Part shown: positions 1 through 5,469 of the stretch, one piece after another | Position numbering within the stretch: the first letter of the stretch is position 1 | Layout: every line of letters starts with the position of its first letter | From: Actinomycetota bacterium | GTDB lineage: Bacteria > Actinomycetota > Humimicrobiia > Humimicrobiales > Humimicrobiaceae | Direction: 5' to 3' | DNA length: 5,469 bases | NCBI GenBank assembly: GCA_028718045.1 | Contig: JAQUMQ010000116.1 | Coordinates: forward strand, 1-5,469 | The notes under the pieces: generated by a model | Database searches by the model: none | What the model was told of the DNA's origin: nothing | The model's input: the letters and a program-made list of their open reading frames with translations, nothing else | Translations under genes and position numbers: made by a program

Positions 1-369
1 GCCGGCAATCTCGGCAGAGCTATCTTGAACTATAAAATATTAAATAAATTCGGATTTTATATAGAATATGTTTTTGATAATAATAAAAGCATAATAGGCA
101 AGAAAATATCTGGCAAAGAAATAATAGATGTTTCCAACTTGAAAAATATCATCAAAAATAAAATGTTGAAGGTTGCAATTCTTGCGGTTAATCCCGATGC
201 GGCACAAAGTGTGACGAATCTTCTTGCCGAATCCGGAATAAAAGTCGTAATCAACTATACATCTGTGCCGGTAAAAGCTCCGAAGAACGTAAGTATCCAA
301 ACCACAGATCCAATCGAGATATTGCTGCATACGCTTTATTATTTATCCAGAACCGGACAGGCTTATTAA
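1..369 (+). CDS. rex: Redox-sensing transcriptional repressor Rex, C-terminal part (5' end outside the window)
   Basis: Reading frame 1 is open from the left edge to the TAA at 367-369 and gives 122 residues of a protein that is usually about 210 long. The N-terminal winged-helix DNA-binding domain is therefore off the window. What remains is the NAD(H)-binding Rossmann domain. Visible residues 1-7 (AGNLGRA) are the end of the glycine-rich GxGNLGRA loop. Residues 25-26 (FD) close the second strand, where the acidic residue normally selects NAD(H) over NADP(H). Residues 62-69 (AVNPDAAQ) match the family (T/A)VPxxxAQ segment, and residues 104-115 form the C-terminal helix region that family members swap in the dimer. 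Rex proteins repress fermentation and respiration genes when NADH is low relative to NAD+. A TTG at 25-27 could be mistaken for a start, but homology continues upstream of it. Family assignment is secure; the regulon cannot be read from this fragment. Confidence 0.93.
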   Translation, partial: AGNLGRAILNYKILNKFGFYIEYVFDNNKSIIGKKISGKEIIDVSNLKNIIKNKMLKVAILAVNPDAAQSVTNLLAESGIKVVINYTSVPVKAPKNVSIQTTDPIEILLHTLYYLSRTGQAY

Positions 370-432
370 TGTTTTTTTATATTTTCATGGGCGAGTTTTA
401 AAAGCTATACTGAAATAATAATTTTAAGGCGA

Positions 433-454
433 ATATTTTATTTTTTTAAAATAT
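433..454. repeat. A/T-only inverted repeat downstream of rex
   Basis: ATATTTTA (433-440) and TAAAATAT (447-454) are perfect 8-base inverted arms around six T residues. A weak stem-loop could form in the rex 3' region. There is no G/C pairing and no T-run after the second arm, so it is a poor rho-independent terminator. In such AT-rich sequence it may be chance. No gene was seen between 370 and 529. Confidence 0.3.
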
Positions 455-478
455 GGTCTAAAATCAATGCTTTGTGTT

Positions 479-508
479 TTGATATTTCTTATTGTTTGAA
501 TTTATCAT
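479..508 (+). promoter_or_regulatory. Putative sigma-A type promoter for the LCP gene
   Basis: TTGATA (479-484) matches five of six bases of the -35 consensus. TATCAT (503-508) matches five of six of the -10, with an 18-base spacer. It lies in the gap after rex and ends 21 bases before the ATG at 530. Transcription would begin near 515, right at the Shine-Dalgarno-like AGGGTG (515-520), so the leader would be unusually short. The AT-rich background makes chance matches common. Confidence 0.35.
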
Positions 509-529
509 TTTTATAGGGTGTTTTGAATT

Positions 530-1459
530 ATGAATAAAACCAGAGGCTGCTTTATCGCTTTTATAATAATTGTTTTGGTTTCGGTAATTTTTGTTTTGTT
601 TTTTATTCAAAAAACATCAGAAACCGATATCAAGGGCGGCAATAGTTTTGTTTCCGATCAGAAAAATTCTTCGCAAGACGGAACCAGTGATGCCACGTTA
701 AACTTAACGGTTGATAATATACGCAAAGATGGTTCGTCAGATTATTTGTTTCTAGGAATTGACGAAAGAGAAAATCAAAACAAATTCTTGGGCAGAACAG
801 ATACTATTATTATTTATCATATTGGCTCAAACGGAATAGATGCGCTTATTTCTATTCCAAGAGATACTAAAGTCGAAATAAAAAATCACGGAACAGCTAA
901 AATCAATGCTGCTTATGAATATGGCGGAGCAGATTCGATCAGCGAAGAGATTTTTAAACTTACCGATATTGGTATAGACAAAGTAATGATTGCTAATTTT
1001 GCCGGTTTCAAAAAAATAATCGATGCCTTAGGCGGGGTTTCCATAACGATTACGGAGCCTTTGCATGACTCAAAGTCCGGTTCTGATTTCGACCCGGGAA
1101 CCTATAATTTCAACGGGGAACAGGCACTGGCTTTTGTCAGAAATCGCTCGACTTTAAAAGGTGATTTTGACAGAATGGACAGGCAGAAGTATTTGCTTTC
1201 CGAGGTATTCAAACAAAAAGCAAATCTATCGGTTATTCCTAAAATACCGTCCATAATAAGTATATTAAGAGAAGAAACCAGATCTGATTTTTCAATAATG
1301 GATTATTTGAGAATAGGAATGAGGCTTTTAAAGAATAAAAACAATATAAAGCTTTTGACTTTACCCGGAAATACCAAAACAATAAATGGAATAAGTTACG
1401 TTATCGTAAACGGCGACGAAGCCAAAGCTTATCTGAATGAAAATTTAAGTAAAAAATAA
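530..1459 (+). CDS. LytR-CpsA-Psr (LCP) family envelope polymer transferase, 309 aa
   Basis: LCP proteins move undecaprenyl-pyrophosphate-linked glycopolymers (wall teichoic acid, capsule or other secondary wall polymers) onto peptidoglycan outside the membrane. Residues 8-26 are one hydrophobic membrane segment after a short basic start, so the rest should be extracytoplasmic. Residues 28-69 are a polar Ser/Asp/Gly/Asn-rich linker. The LCP domain runs from about 70 to 230: DYLFLGIDER (71-80), GRTDT (88-92), SIPRDT (108-113), KINAAYEYGG (124-133), DALGGV (165-170), GEQALAFVRNR (196-206) and DFDRMDRQ (212-219). These include the conserved arginines and aspartates that bind the pyrophosphate and metal in characterised homologues (R89, D91, R111, R204, R206, D214, R218, Q219). 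The tail LLTLPGNTKTINGISYVIVN (275-294) also fits the family. The ATG at 530 follows AGGGTG at 515-520. The polymer it transfers cannot be told from sequence, and no polysaccharide genes are adjacent. Confidence 0.94.
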   Translation: MNKTRGCFIAFIIIVLVSVIFVLFFIQKTSETDIKGGNSFVSDQKNSSQDGTSDATLNLTVDNIRKDGSSDYLFLGIDERENQNKFLGRTDTIIIYHIGSNGIDALISIPRDTKVEIKNHGTAKINAAYEYGGADSISEEIFKLTDIGIDKVMIANFAGFKKIIDALGGVSITITEPLHDSKSGSDFDPGTYNFNGEQALAFVRNRSTLKGDFDRMDRQKYLLSEVFKQKANLSVIPKIPSIISILREETRSDFSIMDYLRIGMRLLKNKNNIKLLTLPGNTKTINGISYVIVNGDEAKAYLNENLSKK

Positions 1460-1480
1460 CAAACTAATAAATATTTAAGT

Positions 1481-1491
1481 TATCGACGATA
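1481..1491. repeat. Short perfect palindrome in the gap after the LCP gene
   Basis: TATCGACGATA is a perfect 5-1-5 inverted repeat in a 140-bp gap that holds no gene (1460-1599). It contains the only GC-rich stretch in that part of the gap and lies about 50 bases upstream of the -10 element at 1534. It could be an operator half or chance. It resembles no operator that I can name, and it is not a Rex site. Confidence 0.25.
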
Positions 1492-1509
1492 CAAATAGTT
1501 CAATTATTA

Positions 1510-1539
1510 TTAAAATTAATGGGTCAAATCTTGTATAAT
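1510..1539 (+). promoter_or_regulatory. Putative promoter for the small gene at 1600 and possibly the pur genes
   Basis: TATAAT (1534-1539) is a perfect -10 hexamer. TTAAAA (1510-1515) is a moderate -35 match, four of six, at an 18-base spacer. A start near 1546 would give a leader of about 54 bases before the GTG at 1600. No convincing promoter was found in the 90 bases before purB, so this one could also supply purB by read-through. The -35 is weak and the region is AT-rich. Confidence 0.4.
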
Positions 1540-1599
1540 GTATAACTAAGTAAAAAAAGTTTTTATAAGCAGTTCAAAGAAATATTTAAGAGGTAAAAA

Positions 1600-1917
1600 G
1601 TGACATCAGATTTTGAATTAAGCATAGCAAACTTATCTTTCCTTTCCGATACCAGTAGCTTTCTTTTACAGACCTCGTCAAAGAGTACAAAATTAAATGA
1701 TTTTATTGAAAATGTAATACCTAAAAAAGATAAGGCCTGGTTGGGCGATCTTAAGAGCTGGGAAGTCAGCAATTTATGGATTCTTAAAATTGCGGATTTA
1801 TGCATTGAAGCTTACGATCAGGTTTTTTTTGATCGCGGCGATGAAATTTTACTGGACTTAAAGGATGATAAATCTTTCAGGAAATTCAAAGGCATCATAA
1901 AAGAAAGCGATTTATAG
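1600..1917 (+). CDS. Conserved-looking protein of unknown function, 105 aa
   Basis: I do not recognise this protein. The GTG start at 1600 is well supported: AAGAGGT (1588-1594) is a strong Shine-Dalgarno match five bases upstream, and an in-frame TAA at 1594-1596 rules out an earlier start. The protein is soluble, with no signal peptide or membrane segment. Residues 1-40 are rich in Ser, Thr and Leu. Residues 45-78 are the most structured-looking part, with three tryptophans (W47, W54, W60) followed by a hydrophobic, helix-like ILKIADLCIEAYDQVFF. The tail from 80 is charged and acidic-basic, ending in KESDL. The single-domain size and lack of cysteine clusters or catalytic signatures give no enzyme hint. 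It sits 140 bp after the LCP gene and 90 bp before purB on the same strand. It may be co-transcribed with purB, but nothing shows a role in purine synthesis. The opposite-strand frame here is judged a shadow because it has no comparable start signal. Confidence 0.75.
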   Translation: MTSDFELSIANLSFLSDTSSFLLQTSSKSTKLNDFIENVIPKKDKAWLGDLKSWEVSNLWILKIADLCIEAYDQVFFDRGDEILLDLKDDKSFRKFKGIIKESDL

Positions 1918-1974
1918 ATATTGTTATTTGCTGAAGGATAATTTTTTTTTAAGTGCTTCTCTTGCAGTAAATTT

Positions 1975-1990
1975 TTGATTGTTCAATCAA
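1975..1990. promoter_or_regulatory. Perfect 7-2-7 inverted repeat just before the purB ribosome binding site
   Basis: TTGATTG (1975-1981) and CAATCAA (1984-1990) are perfect inverted arms around TT. The element ends five bases before the purB Shine-Dalgarno GAAAGGA (1996-2002). Its two-fold symmetry fits a protein operator better than an RNA hairpin, because a two-base loop would force the inner pair open. It does not match the Bacillus PurBox or the purine riboswitch. Which regulator binds, if any, is unknown. Confidence 0.4.
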
Positions 1991-2007
1991 GTCATGAAAG
2001 GACTTAA

Positions 2008-3303
2008 ATGATAGCCAGATATACCTTAAAAGAGATGGGCAAAATTTGGGAAGATGAAAATAAATATGCTAAGTGGCTGGAAATAGAAAAAGCCGTAGCC
2101 TTATCTCAAGCAGAGCTTGGAATCATACCAAAAAAAGCTGCCGAAGACATAAACGAGAAGGCAGCTTTCAACGTAAGCAAGATATTGGAGATAGAAGAAA
2201 AAACAAATCATGATGTAATTGCTTTTTTAACAAATGTAGGTTCATATGTAGGAGAGTCTTCCAAATACCTTCATTACGGACTTACGTCTTCAGATATCGG
2301 CGATACGGCTTTATCTTTGCAAATAATGGATGCAATTAAAATTATTGAAACCAAGATAAAGAAATTGATCGGAATCCTCAAAGAGCAAGCATTTAATTAC
2401 AAAGATATGGTAATGGTTGGCAGGACTCATGGGATACATGCCGAACCCATGACTTTCGGAATAAAGTTTGCGGTTTGGACTTTTGAGATGAAAAGAAATC
2501 TTAAAAGGCTTGAAAATGCCGGAGAAGCGATAAGATGCGGTAAAATTTCCGGAGCAGTTGGAACTTATGCAAATACCCCTCCCCGCGTAGAAGAATTGGT
2601 TTGTAAAAAACTTGGTTTAAATAATTCTCAGGCTTCCACTCAGATTTTGCAAAGAGACAGGCATGCAGAGGTTATAAGCGTACTTGCAATATGTGCCGGA
2701 ACTCTTGAAAAAATTGCGCTTGAAGTTAGAAATCTTCAGAGAACTGACGTGAAGGAAGTCGAGGAGCCGTTTACAAAAGGACAGAAGGGTTCTTCTGCAA
2801 TGCCTCACAAAAAAAATCCGATAATTTGTGAAAGAATTTGCGGCATGGCAAGAGTGTTAAGAGGAAATGCGATTGTGGCTTTTGAAAACATGGCTTTATG
2901 GCACGAAAGGGATATCTCGCATTCCTCGGCAGAAAGAGTAATATTTCCCGACAGCTTCATAATTTTAGATTATCTTCTCGAGAAGACGATATTCGTTGTC
3001 GGTAATATAAAAATTATGCCGGAAAACATGAAAAGAAATCTAATGAAATATGGAGGCATAATTTTTTCTCAGAGAGTTTTGCTTGAACTGATAGGCAAAG
3101 GTATGCTTAGAGAAGAAGCATATACCCTGGTTCAGAATGCAGCGTTAAATGCATGGGAAAAGGAAGGCAGTTTCAAGGAGAACCTGTTTAAGGAACCTAA
3201 GGTTACCGAATTGCTTTTGCCAGAAGAAATCGAAAAGCTATTTGATGTAAATTATCATCTTAAGTATATCGATACGATAATGGATAGGCTTAAATCGATA
3301 TAA
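2008..3303 (+). CDS. purB: Adenylosuccinate lyase PurB, 431 aa
   Basis: PurB removes fumarate from two purine intermediates: SAICAR to AICAR in the IMP pathway, and adenylosuccinate to AMP. It belongs to the fumarase/aspartase superfamily, is mostly helical and works as a cytoplasmic homotetramer whose active sites are shared between subunits. All three superfamily regions are present: HYGLTSSDIGDT (89-100), GRTHGIHAEPMTFG (138-151) and the signature GSSAMPHKKNP (261-271). Catalytic candidates by family alignment are H68 (in TNHDV), H141, and S262 or S263 on the mobile signature loop, with K268 and E275 nearby. The length is normal for the short bacterial type. The ATG at 2008 follows GAAAGGA (1996-2002) with a five-base gap, and the start MIARYTLKEMGKIW is typical of the family. 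A 168-bp gap separates it from purF. No promoter was obvious in the 90 bases upstream. Nothing appears damaged. Confidence 0.97.
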   Translation: MIARYTLKEMGKIWEDENKYAKWLEIEKAVALSQAELGIIPKKAAEDINEKAAFNVSKILEIEEKTNHDVIAFLTNVGSYVGESSKYLHYGLTSSDIGDTALSLQIMDAIKIIETKIKKLIGILKEQAFNYKDMVMVGRTHGIHAEPMTFGIKFAVWTFEMKRNLKRLENAGEAIRCGKISGAVGTYANTPPRVEELVCKKLGLNNSQASTQILQRDRHAEVISVLAICAGTLEKIALEVRNLQRTDVKEVEEPFTKGQKGSSAMPHKKNPIICERICGMARVLRGNAIVAFENMALWHERDISHSSAERVIFPDSFIILDYLLEKTIFVVGNIKIMPENMKRNLMKYGGIIFSQRVLLELIGKGMLREEAYTLVQNAALNAWEKEGSFKENLFKEPKVTELLLPEEIEKLFDVNYHLKYIDTIMDRLKSI

Positions 3304-3370
3304 TTCTCGGATGTTTTAAAAGTCTTTGACTTAGGTATTTATAATTAAAATGTTCGTTTTGCTTTAGTTG

Positions 3371-3392
3371 TTTTATTTTAATTTTATTTTAA
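3371..3392. repeat. Tandem 11-bp direct repeat in the purB-purF gap
   Basis: TTTTATTTTAA occurs twice, back to back and without mismatch (3371-3381 and 3382-3392), within the 168-bp region before purF. In RNA this is a U-rich unstructured tract. It could arise by slippage, act as an A/T-rich upstream element or be neutral. Confidence 0.5.
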
Positions 3393-3457
3393 TGCATGAT
3401 TTCGTTTGCGATTATAAAAAGGAAATACAGGAAAGAATAAAAGAAGAAAATTTTTAA
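3392..3457 (+). CDS. Possible 21-codon leader ORF before purF
   Basis: An ATG at 3392 opens a frame of 21 codons ending with TAA at 3455-3457, 14 bases before the purF TTG. The peptide MHDFVCDYKKEIQERIKEENF is polar, with a helix-prone Lys/Glu-rich second half. There is no Shine-Dalgarno sequence, since the upstream bases are the TTTTATTTTAA repeat. Translation is therefore doubtful. If it is translated, termination so close to purF could couple the two. It resembles no PurS or other known small purine protein. A chance ORF is the more likely reading. Confidence 0.2.
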   Translation: MHDFVCDYKKEIQERIKEENF

Positions 3458-3471
3458 AAAGTGGTGGAAAT

Positions 3472-4923
3472 TTGAATAATTTTAATTTGGATGAGATTAA
3501 TGAAGAGTGCGGAATATTTGGCATATATGCTTTGGGAAGTAATGTGGCGGAAATAATTTTTTACGGGCTTCAGGCTCTTCAGCATAGAGGGCAGGAAAGT
3601 GCGGGGATAGCTGTATCCGACGGTAACAATATTTTGATTTATAAGGATTTGGGTCTTGTTTCAAGTGTTTTTAATGAGCAAAATCTTGCACCTTTACAAG
3701 GTCATATTGGGATAGGCCATTCCAGATATTCCACGAAAGGTAAAAATGTATGGAAAAACAGCCAGCCGCTATTCAGAACTTTTAAAGGACAAAGTTTTGC
3801 CATTGCTCATAACGGTAACCTGATAAATACAGAATCATTGAGAAAAGACCAAATAAAGAAGGGCGCAAGATTCGAGACTTCGGCTGATACCGAAATTATC
3901 GCATCATTGATTGAAACTTCCGCACAAGAAAATATCGAAGATGCAATAAAGGATGCAATTTCGGCAATAAAGGGCTCTTTTTCGCTTCTTATATTAACTT
4001 GCGACAAACTGATAGCCGTAAGGGATCCTAACGGCTTTAGGCCTATGGTATTGGGAATAAAGGGCGGCAATTATATAATTGCTTCGGAAACCTGCGGACT
4101 GGACATAGTAGATGCAAAGTTTGTAAGAGAAGTGGATCCAGGCGAATTTTTAATAATTGATGAAAACGGACTTCGTTCGCAAATGCTGTTGTCTGTTGAG
4201 AGAAGATCGATGTGCGTATTTGAACTTATATATTTCGCAAGGCCGGACAGCTATATTTATAACAAGAATATATATTCGGTAAGGCATAGAATGGGCGAAC
4301 AACTTGCAAAGGAAGCACCGGCCGAAGCTGATCTGGTTATCTCGGTTCCTGATTCAGGTACCCCTGCCGCCGTAGGATATTCGGCAGCATCAAAGATTCC
4401 TTACGCAGAAGGCTTCATCAAAAACAGATATATCGGCAGGACATTCATACAGCCAAGCCAAAACATAAGAGAAATAGGAGTAAAGCTTAAGCTAAATCCG
4501 CTTAAGGATATGATAAAGGGCAAAAGAATTGTGGTGGTGGATGATTCGATAGTAAGAGGGAATACTTCCAAACAGATAGTAAGGATGTTATATAATGCGG
4601 GTGTGAAAGAAATTCATATGAGAATAAGTTCTCCTCCTCTTGTCTATCCTTGTTTTTATGGTGTAGACATGGCAACCCAAACAGAATTTATAGCAAACCA
4701 CCGGACGGTTGAAGATATAAGAAAATATTTAGGCGTGAACAGCCTTGCTTATTTAAGCATCGACGGATTGGTAAAAGCGATCGGAGAACCGAAAGCCGAT
4801 TTTTGTTTTGCATGCTTTAATGGCGATTATCCTGTGGACATATCTGAAATGCTTAATTATGACAAATTTTCGATAGATGATTGCGGTATGGAAAAGATGT
4901 CAGGAAGTATAAAAACGATATAA
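3472..4923 (+). CDS. purF: Amidophosphoribosyltransferase PurF, Fe-S type, 483 aa
   Basis: PurF commits PRPP to purine synthesis: it hydrolyses glutamine and passes the ammonia to PRPP, giving 5-phosphoribosylamine. The N-terminal Ntn-hydrolase glutaminase domain (about 13-245) begins at C13 in ECGIFGI, the nucleophile exposed after removal of a 12-residue propeptide, much like the 11 residues of Bacillus PurF. GHSRYSTKG (82-90), HNGNL (113-117) and SADTE (137-141) line that site. The phosphoribosyltransferase domain has PDSGTPAAVGYS (293-304), the flexible loop KNRYIGRTFIQP (317-328) and the PRPP loop VVVDDSIVRGNTS (354-366). C248, C394, C445 and C448 match the four ligands of the Bacillus-type [4Fe-4S] cluster, which makes such enzymes oxygen-labile. 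The TTG at 3472 is chosen because it gives the right propeptide length, follows GGTGG (3463-3467, an imperfect Shine-Dalgarno) by four bases, and no upstream in-frame ATG, GTG or TTG occurs before the stop at 3415. Family feedback inhibition is by AMP and GMP. Confidence 0.97.
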   Translation: MNNFNLDEINEECGIFGIYALGSNVAEIIFYGLQALQHRGQESAGIAVSDGNNILIYKDLGLVSSVFNEQNLAPLQGHIGIGHSRYSTKGKNVWKNSQPLFRTFKGQSFAIAHNGNLINTESLRKDQIKKGARFETSADTEIIASLIETSAQENIEDAIKDAISAIKGSFSLLILTCDKLIAVRDPNGFRPMVLGIKGGNYIIASETCGLDIVDAKFVREVDPGEFLIIDENGLRSQMLLSVERRSMCVFELIYFARPDSYIYNKNIYSVRHRMGEQLAKEAPAEADLVISVPDSGTPAAVGYSAASKIPYAEGFIKNRYIGRTFIQPSQNIREIGVKLKLNPLKDMIKGKRIVVVDDSIVRGNTSKQIVRMLYNAGVKEIHMRISSPPLVYPCFYGVDMATQTEFIANHRTVEDIRKYLGVNSLAYLSIDGLVKAIGEPKADFCFACFNGDYPVDISEMLNYDKFSIDDCGMEKMSGSIKTI

Positions 4924-4975
4924 AAGCTTAAGTATATAAAATTAACAATATAAAAATCATAATATTTTAAAAAAA

Positions 4976-5469
4976 ATGGTAACGGAAAAAAACAAAATTA
5001 AAAAAATCTCGTATAAAGATTCCGGAGTGGATATCGACAAAGCGACAGAAGCAATAAATTTATTTAAAAACAAAGTTTTTTCCACTTTTAATAAAAATGT
5101 TTTAAACAACCTTGCATCATATGCGGGGTTGTTTCAGTTGGATGCAAATCAATGCAAAAATCCTGTTCTTGTTTCATCAACAGACGGTGTTGGTACTAAA
5201 ATATTGCTTGCCAAAAAACTGGGAGATTTTTCGACCATAGGCCAGGATCTTGTAGCGATGTGCGTAAATGACATACTTTGTTGTGGTGCCAAGCCGCTTT
5301 TTTTTCTCGACTATCTTGCTTGCGGCAAACTTGAACCTGAAAAGATAAAGATCGTGGTAGAATCTATTGCTCAAGGATGCAATATAGCAAACGCAGCGCT
5401 TATAGGCGGGGAAACTGCAGAGATGCCCGGAATTTACAGCAAAGACGATATAGACTTGGCAGGATTTGC
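4976..5469 (+). CDS. purM: Phosphoribosylformylglycinamidine cyclo-ligase (AIR synthase) PurM, N-terminal part
   Basis: PurM uses ATP to close FGAM into aminoimidazole ribonucleotide, step 5 of purine synthesis, as a cytoplasmic dimer. The frame runs from ATG 4976 through the right edge: 164 complete codons plus two bases, about half of the usual 340-350 residues. The opening ISYKDSGVDIDKA (11-23) is the classic PurM N-terminus. STDGVGTK (68-75), IGQDLVAMCVNDIL (88-101), GAKPLFFLDYLACGKL (104-119) and GGETAEMPG (144-152) are the family's ATP- and substrate-binding motifs of the PurM N-terminal fold. The ATG is the only ATG, GTG or TTG between the in-frame stop at 4943 and the homology start, but it has no Shine-Dalgarno; the bases before it are a run of A. 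It follows purF by 52 bases on the same strand, so co-transcription is likely. The C-terminal domain is outside the window. Confidence 0.96.
   Translation, partial: MVTEKNKIKKISYKDSGVDIDKATEAINLFKNKVFSTFNKNVLNNLASYAGLFQLDANQCKNPVLVSSTDGVGTKILLAKKLGDFSTIGQDLVAMCVNDILCCGAKPLFFLDYLACGKLEPEKIKIVVESIAQGCNIANAALIGGETAEMPGIYSKDDIDLAGF

Noticed and set aside
370..529. Rex operator (autoregulation or control of the LCP gene)
   Set aside because: Only a TTGTG half-site is seen at 472-476; the matching CACAA half of the usual palindrome is absent.
1931..1950. Run of nine or more T after the 105-residue gene as a terminator
   Set aside because: No stable GC-bearing stem precedes the T-run, and the sequence between 1900 and 1940 pairs poorly.
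1918..2007. Purine riboswitch upstream of purB
   Set aside because: The conserved loop and junction sequences of the guanine/adenine riboswitch are not present, and the 90-bp gap offers little room for aptamer and expression platform.
1994..2011. Five-codon ORF (ATG AAA GGA CTT AAA TGA) overlapping the purB start by four bases
   Set aside because: It has no ribosome site of its own, and its GAAAGGA is the purB Shine-Dalgarno. The ATGA overlap is suggestive of coupling, but an ORF this short is expected by chance.
3320..3332. AAGTC-TTT-GACTT hairpin after purB as a terminator
   Set aside because: The stem is only five base pairs and no T-run follows it, so it is not a convincing rho-independent terminator.
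3326..3345. TTGACT and TATAAT close together downstream of purB, as a purF promoter
   Set aside because: The two hexamers are only eight bases apart, and neither has a good partner at 16-19 bases, so they do not form a normal promoter.
5177..5374. Minus-strand ORF of 65 codons
   Set aside because: It lies wholly inside purM, whose frame carries clear family motifs. The minus-strand ORFs inside rex, purB, purF and the 105-residue gene were rejected for the same reason.

Overview
This is an AT-rich bacterial window in which every supported gene lies on the + strand. In order it holds the 3' end of the redox repressor gene rex (1-369), a LytR-CpsA-Psr (LCP) family cell-envelope gene (530-1459), a small gene of unknown function (1600-1917), purB (2008-3303), purF (3472-4923) and the 5' part of purM (4976 to the right edge). 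Rex together with an LCP phosphotransferase points to a low-GC Gram-positive (Firmicutes-like) or related lineage. An anaerobic or microaerophilic lifestyle would fit Rex and the four-cysteine, Fe-S type PurF. The sequence does not allow a genus to be named.

The left third is regulatory and envelope related. Rex senses the NADH/NAD+ ratio. It is followed by a 160-bp AT-rich gap with a plausible promoter for the LCP gene. The LCP protein has one N-terminal membrane anchor and an extracytoplasmic domain with all the arginine and aspartate motifs expected of the family. A 140-bp gap follows, with a short perfect palindrome and a good -10 element, and leads to a 105-residue protein that I cannot assign to a family. 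That protein has a strong Shine-Dalgarno sequence and a GTG start.

The right two thirds is part of the de novo purine pathway. PurF makes phosphoribosylamine (step 1), PurM closes the imidazole ring (step 5), and PurB acts twice: it releases fumarate from SAICAR and later from adenylosuccinate. The three genes run in one direction, with gaps of 168 bp (purB-purF) and 52 bp (purF-purM), so they probably form an operon or closely linked transcription units that continue past the right edge. No purine riboswitch or PurR box was recognised. A perfect 7-2-7 inverted repeat ends just upstream of the purB ribosome binding site and is the best candidate regulatory site.

Most of the window is ordinary core metabolism. 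I see no mobile element, CRISPR array, tRNA, rRNA or clear rho-independent terminator, and nothing that amounts to a new biological system. The points worth a second look are the unknown 105-residue protein, the purB-proximal inverted repeat, and the purF leader with its tandem repeat, possible 21-codon ORF and TTG start.
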